The notes under the pieces were generated by a model, which saw nothing but the letters and a program-made list of their open reading frames with translations, was not told the origin of the DNA and made no database searches. A stretch of 57,614 nt of DNA, taken from positions 1 through 57,614 of the forward strand of contig NZ_BAEG01000015.1 of assembly GCF_000238915.1 (NCBI RefSeq), given 5' to 3'. Source of the stretch: Arthrobacter globiformis NBRC 12137 (GTDB lineage Bacteria; Actinomycetota; Actinomycetes; Actinomycetales; Micrococcaceae). Positions 42,307 to 50,855 of the stretch are shown here, piece by piece (within the stretch, counting starts at the first letter, position 1; each line of letters starts with the position of its first letter). A program made the translations under genes and the position numbers.

Positions 42307-43839
42307 ATGCCTTCCAGCGAGGACCACGAAGCAACGCAACGCCCGACGCCCACCGACTTGGTGCTGGCCTCCGTGAGACTGCCCGGCGAGACAGAATGCC
42401 GCGACGTCCATATCCGCGACGGCCACGTCTCGGCGATCACCGCAGCCGGAGAACGCCGCGCAGGTCCTACGGCAGCGGATGCCCAGGTGCTGGATCTTGA
42501 GGGGCGTTTCGTCGTGCCCGGCCTATGGGACGAGCACGTCCACATGACGCAGTGGGCGCTGGCCGCCAACCGGATCGACCTGTCCGGCGCCGCTTCGGCG
42601 CGCGCCGCCGTCGAGCTTGTCCGTAACCGGATGACGGCGGCGGGTACCGGGGCGGACCGGAAAGTGACGGTGGTGGGCGCAGGCTTCCGGGACGCCGTAT
42701 GGGACGACGTCCCCAGCGCCGAAATGCTCGACGACGCCACCCGGGAAGTGCCCACAGCCCTGATCAGCCATGATCTGCACTGTGTCTGGCTGAATTCAGC
42801 GGCCGCCCGGAGATACAGTCTTCAGCTCCCGGCAGACGGGCTGCTCCGCGAGGAGGCTGCGTTCGCCGTCACGCGGGAGCTCGGAAAGCTGCCCGACGAC
42901 GTCGTCGACGGTTGGGTGCGCACGGCCGGCCAGGAAGCCGCCGCCCGGGGTGTTGTGGGCGTGGTGGATCTGGAGATGACGTGGAACCGTGACGTGTGGC
43001 TGCGCCGGATCGCCGGCGGGTTCGGCTCTCTGCGCGTTGACGCGGGCGTGTATCCGGAGGACCTGGAGCAGGCGGCCGACGCGGGAATGCGGACGGGGCA
43101 AACGGTCGGCGGCGGGGCGGGACTCCTGCGGGTGGGTCCGCTGAAGGTGCTCATCGACGGCTCCCTCAACACGCGCACCGCCTTCTGTGTTGACCCGTAC
43201 CCGCACGGCGGGCACGGCATCCTGACCGTGAGCGAAGCCGAGCTGGTGGCGCTGCTCGCCAGGGCCCGGGAAACGGGCTTTGTGCCGGCGGTCCACGCCA
43301 TTGGCGACGGCGCCAACCAGGTTGCGCTCGATGCCTTCGCCGAAGCCGGGACCGGAGGCCGGATCGAGCATGCACAGTTTGTGCGGCAGGAGGACTTCGC
43401 CCGGTTCGGTGAGCTTGGCCTGACGGCCAGCGTCCAGCCCGCCCACGCGCTCGACGACCGCGACGCCGCTGACGCCAACTGGGCCGGCCGCACTGGCCGG
43501 GCCTTCCCGCTGCGTTCGCTGCTGGACGGCGGGGCGCGGCTGGCGCTGGGTTCCGATGCGCCGGTGGCCCCCTTGGATCCGTGGCTGGCGATGTCCGCGG
43601 CGACGACGCGGGCGCGGAATGACGGCCGCGGCCCCTGGCACCCGGAGCAGGCACTGACCCGGGAGGAGGCGCTGCTCGCATCAACGCGGGGGTGCGGTCG
43701 GATCCGGGCCGGGGCTGTGGCGGATATCGCCGTGCTGGATGCGGATCCCCTTGCCGCGCCGGATGCTGTGTTCGCCGGAATGCCCGTCGCCGCAACGCTC
43801 GTGGCGGGCCGGTTCACGTTCCGCGGTGCAGGGGTTTAG
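42307..43839 (+). CDS. Amidohydrolase family protein (YtcJ-like)
   Basis: A 510-aa metal-dependent hydrolase of the amidohydrolase-3 group. N-terminal beta-sandwich part, then metal motif LWDEHVHMT near residues 75-80, HAIGDGANQVALDAF with the second His set, RIEHAQFVRQEDF, and the late catalytic Asp region LALGSDAPVAPLDPW. Family members hydrolyse amide or formamide bonds of small molecules, often N-substituted formamides; substrate unknown here. It faces the STAS operon divergently. Confidence 0.9.
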   Translation: MPSSEDHEATQRPTPTDLVLASVRLPGETECRDVHIRDGHVSAITAAGERRAGPTAADAQVLDLEGRFVVPGLWDEHVHMTQWALAANRIDLSGAASARAAVELVRNRMTAAGTGADRKVTVVGAGFRDAVWDDVPSAEMLDDATREVPTALISHDLHCVWLNSAAARRYSLQLPADGLLREEAAFAVTRELGKLPDDVVDGWVRTAGQEAAARGVVGVVDLEMTWNRDVWLRRIAGGFGSLRVDAGVYPEDLEQAADAGMRTGQTVGGGAGLLRVGPLKVLIDGSLNTRTAFCVDPYPHGGHGILTVSEAELVALLARARETGFVPAVHAIGDGANQVALDAFAEAGTGGRIEHAQFVRQEDFARFGELGLTASVQPAHALDDRDAADANWAGRTGRAFPLRSLLDGGARLALGSDAPVAPLDPWLAMSAATTRARNDGRGPWHPEQALTREEALLASTRGCGRIRAGAVADIAVLDADPLAAPDAVFAGMPVAATLVAGRFTFRGAGV

Positions 43840-43946
43840 GAGTCCTGTTGGGTCGGCGGGAACTCCCCCACCCACCCTTACCGTCAAAAGCGTAGAGTGG
43901 CCTAAGACGCCTGATTCTTGGACGCCATGCAGCTAAGGGAGAAATC

Positions 43947-44564
43947 GTGACGATTGACTGGGACGAAAAGAAAGCCCTGCTACAGGAACCGAACATCGCA
44001 GCAGTGACGCAACTGTGCGATGAACTCATGGAGAAGAAGCCGGGATCGACCGTTCCTTACATCGACCCCGTCCATGACGAGGACGAATGCCGGATTGTGA
44101 GCCTCCAGGTCAGCCCGGGCAAGGGAACCGAGTCCGGTTTCGTATCCCATTTCAACGATGATGAGGCCGCCCGGCGCGCCACCCAGATCTACGAGCTCGC
44201 CGAGCTGGATCCGCGCTACGTCATGCCGTGGAACGCCTACCCCTGGGTACGCGACCCGGACATGCCCTCGGCCCTCAGCGTCCAGGAGAAGACCGACGGC
44301 CTGCGCCCCTTCCGGCAGTTCTTGAAGATCAACCGGCGCGTCTCGGCCATCATCGCCCACGGGACCGACGCCGCCACTTTCCTGACCCTCTTCGAGAAGA
44401 CGTACCACTACTCACTCAAGAACAACGGCATCAAAATCTACAAGGCCAGCGCGCTCGGCGGGCGGGCCTTTGCTGTTTCCGAGGCCAAGCAGGAGGAACT
44501 CCTGACCAAGAGCGTGGAGGTCTATAAGGACGCCATGCAGCGCGCGGGCATCCAGCACCTCTAG
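43947..44564 (+). CDS. Uracil-DNA glycosylase-like protein
   Basis: A 205-aa cytosolic protein from GTG behind AAGGGAGAAATC. Its order of motifs recalls the short UDG-superfamily proteins of actinobacteria: VSPGKGTESGFVSHFNDDEA near residue 52, PWNAYPWV near 93, LRPFRQFLKINRRVSAIIAHG near 115 and TYHYSLKNNGI near 152. Those proteins have the same NDD, WNAYPW and late His blocks in this order. Catalytic activity on uracil is not assured. The assignment rests on recalled motifs, not an alignment. Confidence 0.55.
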   Translation: MTIDWDEKKALLQEPNIAAVTQLCDELMEKKPGSTVPYIDPVHDEDECRIVSLQVSPGKGTESGFVSHFNDDEAARRATQIYELAELDPRYVMPWNAYPWVRDPDMPSALSVQEKTDGLRPFRQFLKINRRVSAIIAHGTDAATFLTLFEKTYHYSLKNNGIKIYKASALGGRAFAVSEAKQEELLTKSVEVYKDAMQRAGIQHL

Positions 44565-44591
44565 CTTCCGGTTACCGGCCCGGTTAGACGC

Positions 44592-45560
44592 GTGCTCGAC
44601 TGGTTACTCGATTCCGACCCCGCGATCCGGTGGCAGGTCCTGCGTGACCTGACGGATGCGCCCGCCGACGTGGTGCGAACGGAGCGTGCCCGGGTGGCCG
44701 CCGAGGGCTGGGGTGCGCGCATGCTTGCCCTGCAGGGCGACGATGGCCAGTGGGACGGCGGCACCTTCTTCCCGGTCCCCTACGACGGCTCCGAGGCGGG
44801 CCAGCCCTGGACCGCAACGACCTACAGCCTGCTGCTCCTGCGCGACCTCGGACTCGACCCCGGCTGCGGGCAGGCACGCGCCGCGGTCCGGAAAGTGCGG
44901 GAGAACAGCCGCTGGGAAGAGGGCGGCCAGCCGTTCTTCGACGGCGAGGTGGAGCCCTGCATCAACGGCAAGGCCGTCGCCCTCGGAGCGTACTTCGGCG
45001 AGGACGTCGACGGCATCGTCCGGCGGCTTCTCGGCGAGCAGCTCGCGGACGGCGGCTGGAACTGCGAGGCGGAGCGGGGGTCGGTGCGTTCGTCGTTCGC
45101 GACAACCATCAATGTGCTGGAAGGGCTGCTGGAACATGAGCGGGCCACGGGCGGAACTGCGGAGTCGGTTGCCGCGCGGAAGCGGGGCGAGGAATACCTG
45201 CTGGAACGGGCGCTGCTCCGGCGCAAAAGCACCGGCGAGCTGGTGGACCCGGAGTGGCTGCAGTTTTCCTACCCGACCCGCTGGTTCTACGACGCGCTGC
45301 GCGGCCTTGACTACTTCCGCGACGCGTATTTCCAGGACAGGTATTTCCAGGATGCGGACGGACCGCCGGACACCCGGCTTTCCGAGGCCGTCGGTCTGCT
45401 CCGCTCAAAACGGCAGCCCGACGGAACCTGGCTGCTCGAGAACACCCACCCCGGCCGCATCCACTTCACCATGGAGGACGGGGACGGGCGCCCCAGCCGC
45501 TGGAACACGCTTCGGGCCCTGCGCGTGCTCCGCTGGTACGACGGCGGTCCTGGGCTTTAG
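44592..45560 (+). CDS. Terpenoid-cyclase/prenyltransferase-fold protein
   Basis: A 322-aa protein from GTG, built of helical repeats like the alpha-alpha toroid of squalene cyclases: QWDGGTFFP, PWTATTYSLLLLRDLGLD, QLADGGWNCEAERG and KRQPDGTWLLEN are QW-like elements. It lacks the DxDD motif of true squalene-hopene cyclases, so it is probably not a cyclase; many actinobacteria carry such short relatives of unknown role. It ends 11 bp from the convergent hipA stop. Confidence 0.75.
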   Translation: MLDWLLDSDPAIRWQVLRDLTDAPADVVRTERARVAAEGWGARMLALQGDDGQWDGGTFFPVPYDGSEAGQPWTATTYSLLLLRDLGLDPGCGQARAAVRKVRENSRWEEGGQPFFDGEVEPCINGKAVALGAYFGEDVDGIVRRLLGEQLADGGWNCEAERGSVRSSFATTINVLEGLLEHERATGGTAESVAARKRGEEYLLERALLRRKSTGELVDPEWLQFSYPTRWFYDALRGLDYFRDAYFQDRYFQDADGPPDTRLSEAVGLLRSKRQPDGTWLLENTHPGRIHFTMEDGDGRPSRWNTLRALRVLRWYDGGPGL

Positions 45561-45571
45561 GCTTCCCGGGC

Positions 45572-46876
45572 TCACCCCTCCAGCAGCCGGCGCCGATGCT
45601 TGAGCTCCTTGACCCAAGCCCTGGTGACCATGTCCGGAAAAGGCGAGGCGCCGCCGTCGTCCGTTGAAACGGTGGCCGTTGAAACGGAGGCCGTTGGAAC
45701 TGGGGCAGCCCTTGAACCGGCGGCAGTTGCCGCAAAAGCCGTCCCGGCCTCCAGATCAGCCAGCAGCGGACCCGCAGCCTTCAGCGCCAAATCCACCGCC
45801 TGCACCGCAGTGCGTTGTGGCAGCCCGAGGCCCGTGGCCCAGGCCAGGAAGTGCTTGCGGGAGATGCCGCTGCGCTTGCCGCCGAGCGTCAGGGCGAGCG
45901 TCTTGTCCCCGTAGACCACTGTGGAGGGGATGTCGTACACGGGCGCGATGGACCACTCCCCGTGCGGCTGCTGCACCATGGACACGTTTTTCGCATGCAG
46001 GTCGCCGTTGCCGCTCAGCAGCGCGAAGGCGGCCTGGATGGCGAGGTTCCGCAGCGCCGGCAGCGGCGCCGAGCAGTACTCGGCGAGCGCGTGGCACACC
46101 GTTCCGAACCCCACGTTGTACTTGTCCGCCGGGTAGAGCTTCAGGACCTGTGCGCCGTCCTCGACGGCGAGCCGCTGCACCGCGTCCGGCGCACTGTCGG
46201 CGACCTTGCGTTGCAGCGGCACCCGGTCGAAGCGCTCCACCAGCAGCCCCGGCCGGCCCGCGACGTCGCGCATCAGCTGCACCCGGCTCAGCGGAATCCG
46301 CAGCCTGGCCGCGTAGCGGAACATGATGAACTCGTTCTCCACCACGTGCGGGAATTCCGGGGCGTTGAGCTTGAGGATGAACCGGCGCCCCGCGCTTGCC
46401 ACCGGCATGGAGATCATCCCGGCGGACAGCTTGTCCTGTACGCCGGCGAGTGCCACCGGATCGATGAGGCCCGAGTCGCCCAGCAGCTCGTCAAAGTCCA
46501 CGGGCCGGCGCGGGTCCACCTCGACGGCGTGCTCCTCCGGGTCGAGCGGCTCCCCGTGGCCCACGATCTGCACGTCGCCGACCGGGTTGCCGCCGGCGGC
46601 GATGAGCAGGGAAAGGTCGTCGTCGGCGCTGGTCTTGATGGACCGGCGAAGCGCGTTCAGCCGCCGGCCCTCCGGGAGCAGCCCGGTGAAGTACGGCGGC
46701 GCGGCACCCGCCCCGGAGAGTACGGGTTCTTCAGTGAGCGGCAGCGAACTCGCGACGGCGGGGCGGCCGCTTTGCAGGTACGCCGGCAGATAGCTGAACC
46801 TGGTGCCGCCGTCGTGCCGTTCCAGCCGGGCGGCCAGGACGCCGCGCTTGTAGATGTCCGCGATGCGGTGCCTCAC
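45572..46876 (-). CDS. hipA: HipA-type Ser/Thr kinase toxin
   Basis: A 434-aa HipA kinase. N-terminal HipA_N1 domain (residues 1-105) ends in a Gly-rich loop AAGGNPVGD; the kinase core has GVQDKLS at 145-151, ILKLN with the ATP Lys, FIMFRYAARL, catalytic NGDLHAKN at 290-297 and the DFG-like VYDIP with Asp315. Known HipA toxins phosphorylate glutamyl-tRNA synthetase and stop growth; the target here is untested. GTG 46876 overlaps the hipB stop (GTGA). The C-terminal 80 residues add a Thr/Ser/Val-rich linker (TASVSTATVST) not typical of HipA. Confidence 0.9.
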   Translation of the reverse strand: MRHRIADIYKRGVLAARLERHDGGTRFSYLPAYLQSGRPAVASSLPLTEEPVLSGAGAAPPYFTGLLPEGRRLNALRRSIKTSADDDLSLLIAAGGNPVGDVQIVGHGEPLDPEEHAVEVDPRRPVDFDELLGDSGLIDPVALAGVQDKLSAGMISMPVASAGRRFILKLNAPEFPHVVENEFIMFRYAARLRIPLSRVQLMRDVAGRPGLLVERFDRVPLQRKVADSAPDAVQRLAVEDGAQVLKLYPADKYNVGFGTVCHALAEYCSAPLPALRNLAIQAAFALLSGNGDLHAKNVSMVQQPHGEWSIAPVYDIPSTVVYGDKTLALTLGGKRSGISRKHFLAWATGLGLPQRTAVQAVDLALKAAGPLLADLEAGTAFAATAAGSRAAPVPTASVSTATVSTDDGGASPFPDMVTRAWVKELKHRRRLLEG

Positions 46877-47217
46877 GGCTGGCCCTCCCCTGCGCTGGGT
46901 CCGTTGCCTTCCAGCGGTGCGGCCGACGGCGGGACGGCCGGCGGCGGCTGGGTCACCAACGGTTGGGCGGCCAGCGGTTGGGCGGCCAGCGCGCGGGCGG
47001 CGGCGCTGGTCCGGGTTGCGAGCTGGAGCTCGACGCCGAGGGTGTCCAGCAAGGCCAACAGGGTGTCCAGCCGGAGACTCGGCTTGCCCTGTTCCACGAA
47101 GCGGACGAAGCGCTCGGAGACTCCGGCCATGTCCGCGAGGTCCTGCTGGCTCAGGCGGAGGGCCCCACGACGGGCACGGACGGCTGCTGCAAGATGTGCT
47201 GCAAAATCCTGAGCCAC
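46873..47217 (-). CDS. hipB: HipB-type antitoxin, XRE helix-turn-helix
   Basis: A 114-aa antitoxin from GTG behind GGGAGCGAAT. Residues about 8-70 are an XRE/Cro helix-turn-helix: LAAAVRARRGALRLSQQDLA, then GVSERFVRFVEQG and LDTLLALLDTLGVEL. The tail is Ala/Pro/Gln-rich with duplicated AAQPL units and could contact HipA. It precedes hipA with a 4-bp overlap, the normal antitoxin-first order. Two matching palindromes lie upstream and are its likely autorepression operators. Confidence 0.9.
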   Translation of the reverse strand: MAQDFAAHLAAAVRARRGALRLSQQDLADMAGVSERFVRFVEQGKPSLRLDTLLALLDTLGVELQLATRTSAAARALAAQPLAAQPLVTQPPPAVPPSAAPLEGNGPSAGEGQP

Positions 47218-47231
47218 ATTCGCTCCCGCGC

Positions 47232-47247
47232 CGGTACGATCGTGCCG
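47232..47247. promoter_or_regulatory. HipB operator 1
   Basis: CGGTACGATCGTGCCG is a near-perfect palindrome fitting CGGNACGNNCGTNCCG, 15 bp upstream of the hipB start. Confidence 0.7.
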
Positions 47248-47303
47248 TTTTCGTTTCCACCCACATCGTACTCCCTAATTACAGATGCGGGCAGAACCAT
47301 AAT

Positions 47304-47319
47304 CGGAACGTTCGTACCG
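47304..47319. promoter_or_regulatory. HipB operator 2
   Basis: CGGAACGTTCGTACCG fits the same CGGNACGNNCGTNCCG pattern as operator 1, with centres 72 bp apart, suited to paired binding and DNA bending by a HipBA complex. It lies just past the stop of the metallophosphoesterase gene. Confidence 0.7.
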
Positions 47320-47335
47320 GTTCTTGAGCAACGGC

Positions 47336-48739
47336 TCACGTACCGTCCGGACGCCAGTACCGCAGCCCGCCGTTGGTGCTACCGTCGCGGGCGACGTCGA
47401 CCACGGCGTAGGGGAACGCCCGACGGTCCGTCTGGTCAGGTCCACGACCGCGGACGTCCGAACTCCATGTGCCGGTGTTGACGTAGCGGGTGGGGCACGC
47501 CTCGAGCGCCGCTTCGAAGGCCCGGTGGGTGTGGGCCGAGACGTACCAGGCCACGCCGGCGCCGTGCGCCCTGAGAGTATGTGCGAACCGGGCCGCTGCA
47601 GCAGGAGCCCTCTTGCCGGCGGCTCTGCGCCCGGCGGCTGCTAGCACCATGCGAGTCGCGGCGACCGGGAGCGCCGACACCGTCCGGAACCGGGAGAGGT
47701 GCGCCAGGTCCCGAATGGCCACTTCATCAAGCGCGAGCCGCCGTGACTCGGCCTGCAACAGCTCAAAGTACGCGAGCTCCCGGACGCGGCGTTCCGCCCG
47801 CTCGGACGCCAGACACGCCCGGGCAACGGCCGCGGCACGGCTCAGGGGAGACTTCGATGGGTCGGCGTGCCAGGCGGCGAGCGGCGGCAGGTCCAGCCCG
47901 TCGGTGCCGTTGACCGCCACGCGGAGCACCTCGGGCATCCGATGTAGGGCATGGTGCTGGTGCCCGTGCTCGGCCACCAGCACACGGGGCACGTGGAGGA
48001 ACCACGGGTACACCTGGACCCGTGCCGGCTCGGCCGGTGATAACAACGCCGACAGGCGTGCGGCAACTGAGGGGCGGGCCAGGTCCGCGTCGTGGTTGCC
48101 GCACACGAAGTGCAGCTGCACGCCGCGGGCCGCGCAGGCCTGCAGCGCCCAGAACGTGTCGGGGTGGCGGGTGAGGATGGACTCGAGCCGGGCCAGGCTT
48201 TCGTCCTCGGCGAACCCCACCAGCTCGAACGTGTCACCGACGAAGGCGATGTGCTGCTGCGGACCGGAGGCGGCGAGCACCTCACGGCACAGGAACTGGG
48301 GCAGCATCCTCCCGGGGCACCGCGGATCGTCGTCCGTCGCGCCCAGGTGCAGATCGCTGAGGAGCCACCACCGCGCCGCGTGGCTCACCCGAGCACTCCC
48401 GGAGTGCGCGGAAGGAAGAGGCGCAGCTACATCGTCCTCAATCCAAGGAGCCTCTGCCAGGGCTGTCCGGTGTCTGGCCCGGCCCATCGGGGCTCGGAGG
48501 GCGAACAACCCCGGCCAGCCGAAGTGCCCCTCGATGCTGGGCTCGATCCCCTGGATGCGCGAGAGGGCATCAGCGATACCCAGTTCACGGAGCGCGAGCT
48601 CATCCCGCGGCACGTCCGGCACGAAGGCTCCGGACGCGATGAGCACAACCACCACGACGATCCACATCACTGTCGGCCACACGTAACGGGGATTCCAGCG
48701 TCCGTCGCTGCGGCAGGTCCCATCGTGCGTGCTGATCAT
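47336..48739 (-). CDS. Membrane-anchored metallophosphoesterase
   Basis: A 467-aa protein. An N-terminal helix (YVWPTVMWIVVVVVLIASGA, residues about 19-38) is followed by a calcineurin-like phosphoesterase domain: LLSDLHLGATDDD, FVGDTFELVG, VCGNHDADLA, VAEHGHQHH and SAHTHRAFE. The second motif has Glu where GDxxD normally ends in Asp, as seen; the other metal ligands are kept. ATG 48739 overlaps the flippase stop (ATGA). It is the last gene of a coupled five-gene run with glycosyltransferase and flippase genes, so a role in surface glycan or lipid-carrier dephosphorylation is an inference. Confidence 0.82.
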   Translation of the reverse strand: MISTHDGTCRSDGRWNPRYVWPTVMWIVVVVVLIASGAFVPDVPRDELALRELGIADALSRIQGIEPSIEGHFGWPGLFALRAPMGRARHRTALAEAPWIEDDVAAPLPSAHSGSARVSHAARWWLLSDLHLGATDDDPRCPGRMLPQFLCREVLAASGPQQHIAFVGDTFELVGFAEDESLARLESILTRHPDTFWALQACAARGVQLHFVCGNHDADLARPSVAARLSALLSPAEPARVQVYPWFLHVPRVLVAEHGHQHHALHRMPEVLRVAVNGTDGLDLPPLAAWHADPSKSPLSRAAAVARACLASERAERRVRELAYFELLQAESRRLALDEVAIRDLAHLSRFRTVSALPVAATRMVLAAAGRRAAGKRAPAAAARFAHTLRAHGAGVAWYVSAHTHRAFEAALEACPTRYVNTGTWSSDVRGRGPDQTDRRAFPYAVVDVARDGSTNGGLRYWRPDGT

Positions 48740-50031
48740 GGCGCGTCCTGCGTGACGCGCCGGAGGACAGCGACCAGCCGGAGGCCGACCATCACTGCCC
48801 CGATGGAGAGCACCACCAGCCATGCAAGGGCCATGGCGGTGGCCCCCCTGTCGGCGGCCGCCAGGGCTGAGGCGCAGAGTGCGGTACCGAGCGCCACACC
48901 GACCACGATTGCCTCCGCGTAGCGGCCGCTGGCCCGGCAGACGGCGTTGTAGGCCTGCAGCACCGCGTACGGCACCAGTCCGGCCGCCAACCACCGCAGA
49001 GCGCCGGCGGACGACTCGGCGTACCGCTCCCCCAGCAGATTGAGCAGCGGGTGGGCGAAGAGGACGAGGACGGCGGCAGCCAGGCCTCCCACGGTGAGCG
49101 ACCAACGGAGACTCGCCCATGTGGTTGACACCAGGCGGTCCGCATCGCGGACACCCTCTGAGAACTGGACGATGCCCATCAGCACCGGAGCGGTATAGGC
49201 GGCCCAGGCCATCATCCATGCGGGGTACCAGTAGGCGGCTGCCTCCGGCGCAACCATGTGCGCGAGCAGGAGCGGCAGCACCAGCCCAGGGGTTCGCTCG
49301 GTGAGGGTGAGGAGCTGGTGCGGAATGCCCAGCGCCAGCAGTGGACGGCCGCGCGCCGAGCGCAAGGACGGCCGCGGCCTGTAGCCGACCAGTCTTCGCA
49401 GCTGGACAGCACCTACGACGCACGCCACCGCCGTCCCGAGGGTCCAGCAGGCCATCAGCACGTCGGCGGAGGCGCCGTGCGCCCGCCAGGCCACGAGCCC
49501 TGCAGCTGCGAGTGAGACCCCGCCTCCCAACGCATACCTCAAGGTCGCGCTGGAACCGCGTCCCAACGCCACGAGCGCCTGGTCCAGCACGATGACAAGG
49601 GTTCCGGCGACGGCAGCCACGAGGAACGTGAGCCAGAAGAGAACCGATGCCGAGGCCGTGTCCGGCGCCACGACAGACTGCAGCACGAGGTAGCCGAGGG
49701 CCAGCACTGTTCCGGCGACCCCCACGATGGCAAACGCCGCGTCCAGCACCCGAGCGGGCGGCTCCCCTCGCCCCACCGAGACGATCACGGCAGATCCGGC
49801 GCCCAGCACCGCGAGCTGCGTGCAGATCATTACTGCCGAGACCGCGGCCGTGGTGAGTCCGACCTCACGGTCGGACGTCGCGCGCGCGGCCACGATCCAG
49901 AAGGCGAAACCAGCGCCCGTCTGGGCAGCCTTGGCCGCAACGAGGCCGAGCGAGCTGCGCAGGGCGGAGTGCCGGACGATCGAGGCGTCCGTGACAGCGG
50001 TCGCCCGCTTGGCCCTCACGCCCCTGGCCAT
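48736..50031 (-). CDS. Polysaccharide flippase-like membrane protein (MATE/MOP superfamily)
   Basis: A 431-aa integral membrane protein with about 12 helices, of the Wzx-like polysaccharide export family. It begins with a short basic tail, then SSLGLVAAKAAQTGAGFAFW, VGLTTAAVSAVMICTQLAVL and later PLLLAHMVAPEAAAYWYPAW, typical of oligosaccharide flippases. ATG 50031 shares a base with the glycosyltransferase stop (TGATG) and a 4-bp overlap joins it to the metallophosphoesterase gene. It would move a lipid-linked glycan across the membrane. Confidence 0.82.
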   Translation of the reverse strand: MARGVRAKRATAVTDASIVRHSALRSSLGLVAAKAAQTGAGFAFWIVAARATSDREVGLTTAAVSAVMICTQLAVLGAGSAVIVSVGRGEPPARVLDAAFAIVGVAGTVLALGYLVLQSVVAPDTASASVLFWLTFLVAAVAGTLVIVLDQALVALGRGSSATLRYALGGGVSLAAAGLVAWRAHGASADVLMACWTLGTAVACVVGAVQLRRLVGYRPRPSLRSARGRPLLALGIPHQLLTLTERTPGLVLPLLLAHMVAPEAAAYWYPAWMMAWAAYTAPVLMGIVQFSEGVRDADRLVSTTWASLRWSLTVGGLAAAVLVLFAHPLLNLLGERYAESSAGALRWLAAGLVPYAVLQAYNAVCRASGRYAEAIVVGVALGTALCASALAAADRGATAMALAWLVVLSIGAVMVGLRLVAVLRRVTQDAP

Positions 50032-50852
50032 CACGACGCGAGACCCCTTGTCAGGCCCACGTAGTTGTACCAGCAAAAGGCGACGTAGTAGCGCAGCCAC
50101 CGGGGCTGGCCCGCGGCGAGACTCAAGGCACTGCCCCGGACTGCCGCGGCGGCAGGCAGCAGCGCCAGCCTCGCACCACGCCAGCCGTGCTTGCGGACCA
50201 TCCGGCCCAGTCCCGTTCCGTCCATGAGGAACTGGTCGAGCGCGAAGTCGAAGTCGTCTGCGGCGAAACGGTGTTCGACGGTGACCCGCTGTGACACCCC
50301 TGTTCGCAGCCCTGATTGGCGCATCCGCCAACGCAGCTCTATGTCCTCCCCCGATTTAAACGAGTCGTCGAATCCCAGGCCCAGCATCAAGTCCCGGTCA
50401 ACGATCGTCGCCACGAGGCCGAACCAGTTGCGGCTGCGGCCGGTGCGGTGATGATGTGCCAGCGCCTGTCCCCAGTAGCCTGGTCCAGCGACACTCTCCA
50501 GGCCGGCTTGTAGTGCGTCATAGCCGCCCTCCACCAGCTCCGTGAGCAGGTCGCCGACCCCCGAAGGCCCGAAGACGACGTCGGCATCCACGAGCAGGAC
50601 CCAGCGGGTGCTGCTGCTCTTTACACCAAGCGTTCGAGCCCAGGGCAGGCCGCGGCCCTCGTCACTCAGGACCCGGGCACCGGCCGCGAGGGCGAGGTCG
50701 ACGGTGCGGTCGGTCGACAATCCGTCCACCACGATGATCTCGGCGACACCGGACTGGCGCAGGGCCTCGAGACAGCGCGGGAGCAGGCTCTCCGCGTTTC
50801 GGGCCGGAACGACGGCGGTGACCTCGGCAGGGCTGCTACTCACGGTTTCCAC
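50031..50852 (-). CDS. GT2-family glycosyltransferase
   Basis: A 273-aa GT-A-fold glycosyltransferase from GTG: VTAVVPARNAESLLPRCLEA, VVDGLSTDRTVDLA, the metal-binding DVDADVV-type site LLVDADVVFG, and GFDDSFKSGEDIELRWRM with the ED acceptor motif. A C-terminal hydrophobic stretch (LRYYVAFCWYNYVGLTRGL) may associate with the membrane. It follows the HprK-like gene by 3 bp. Donor and acceptor sugars are unknown. Confidence 0.9.
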   Translation of the reverse strand: METVSSSPAEVTAVVPARNAESLLPRCLEALRQSGVAEIIVVDGLSTDRTVDLALAAGARVLSDEGRGLPWARTLGVKSSSTRWVLLVDADVVFGPSGVGDLLTELVEGGYDALQAGLESVAGPGYWGQALAHHHRTGRSRNWFGLVATIVDRDLMLGLGFDDSFKSGEDIELRWRMRQSGLRTGVSQRVTVEHRFAADDFDFALDQFLMDGTGLGRMVRKHGWRGARLALLPAAAAVRGSALSLAAGQPRWLRYYVAFCWYNYVGLTRGLAS

Positions 50853-50855
50853 CCC

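Noticed and set aside
45572..47266. One 564-residue hipA product
   Set aside because: The N-terminal part is a shadow of hipB; the GTG at 46876 overlaps the hipB stop and begins the HipA_N1 domain.
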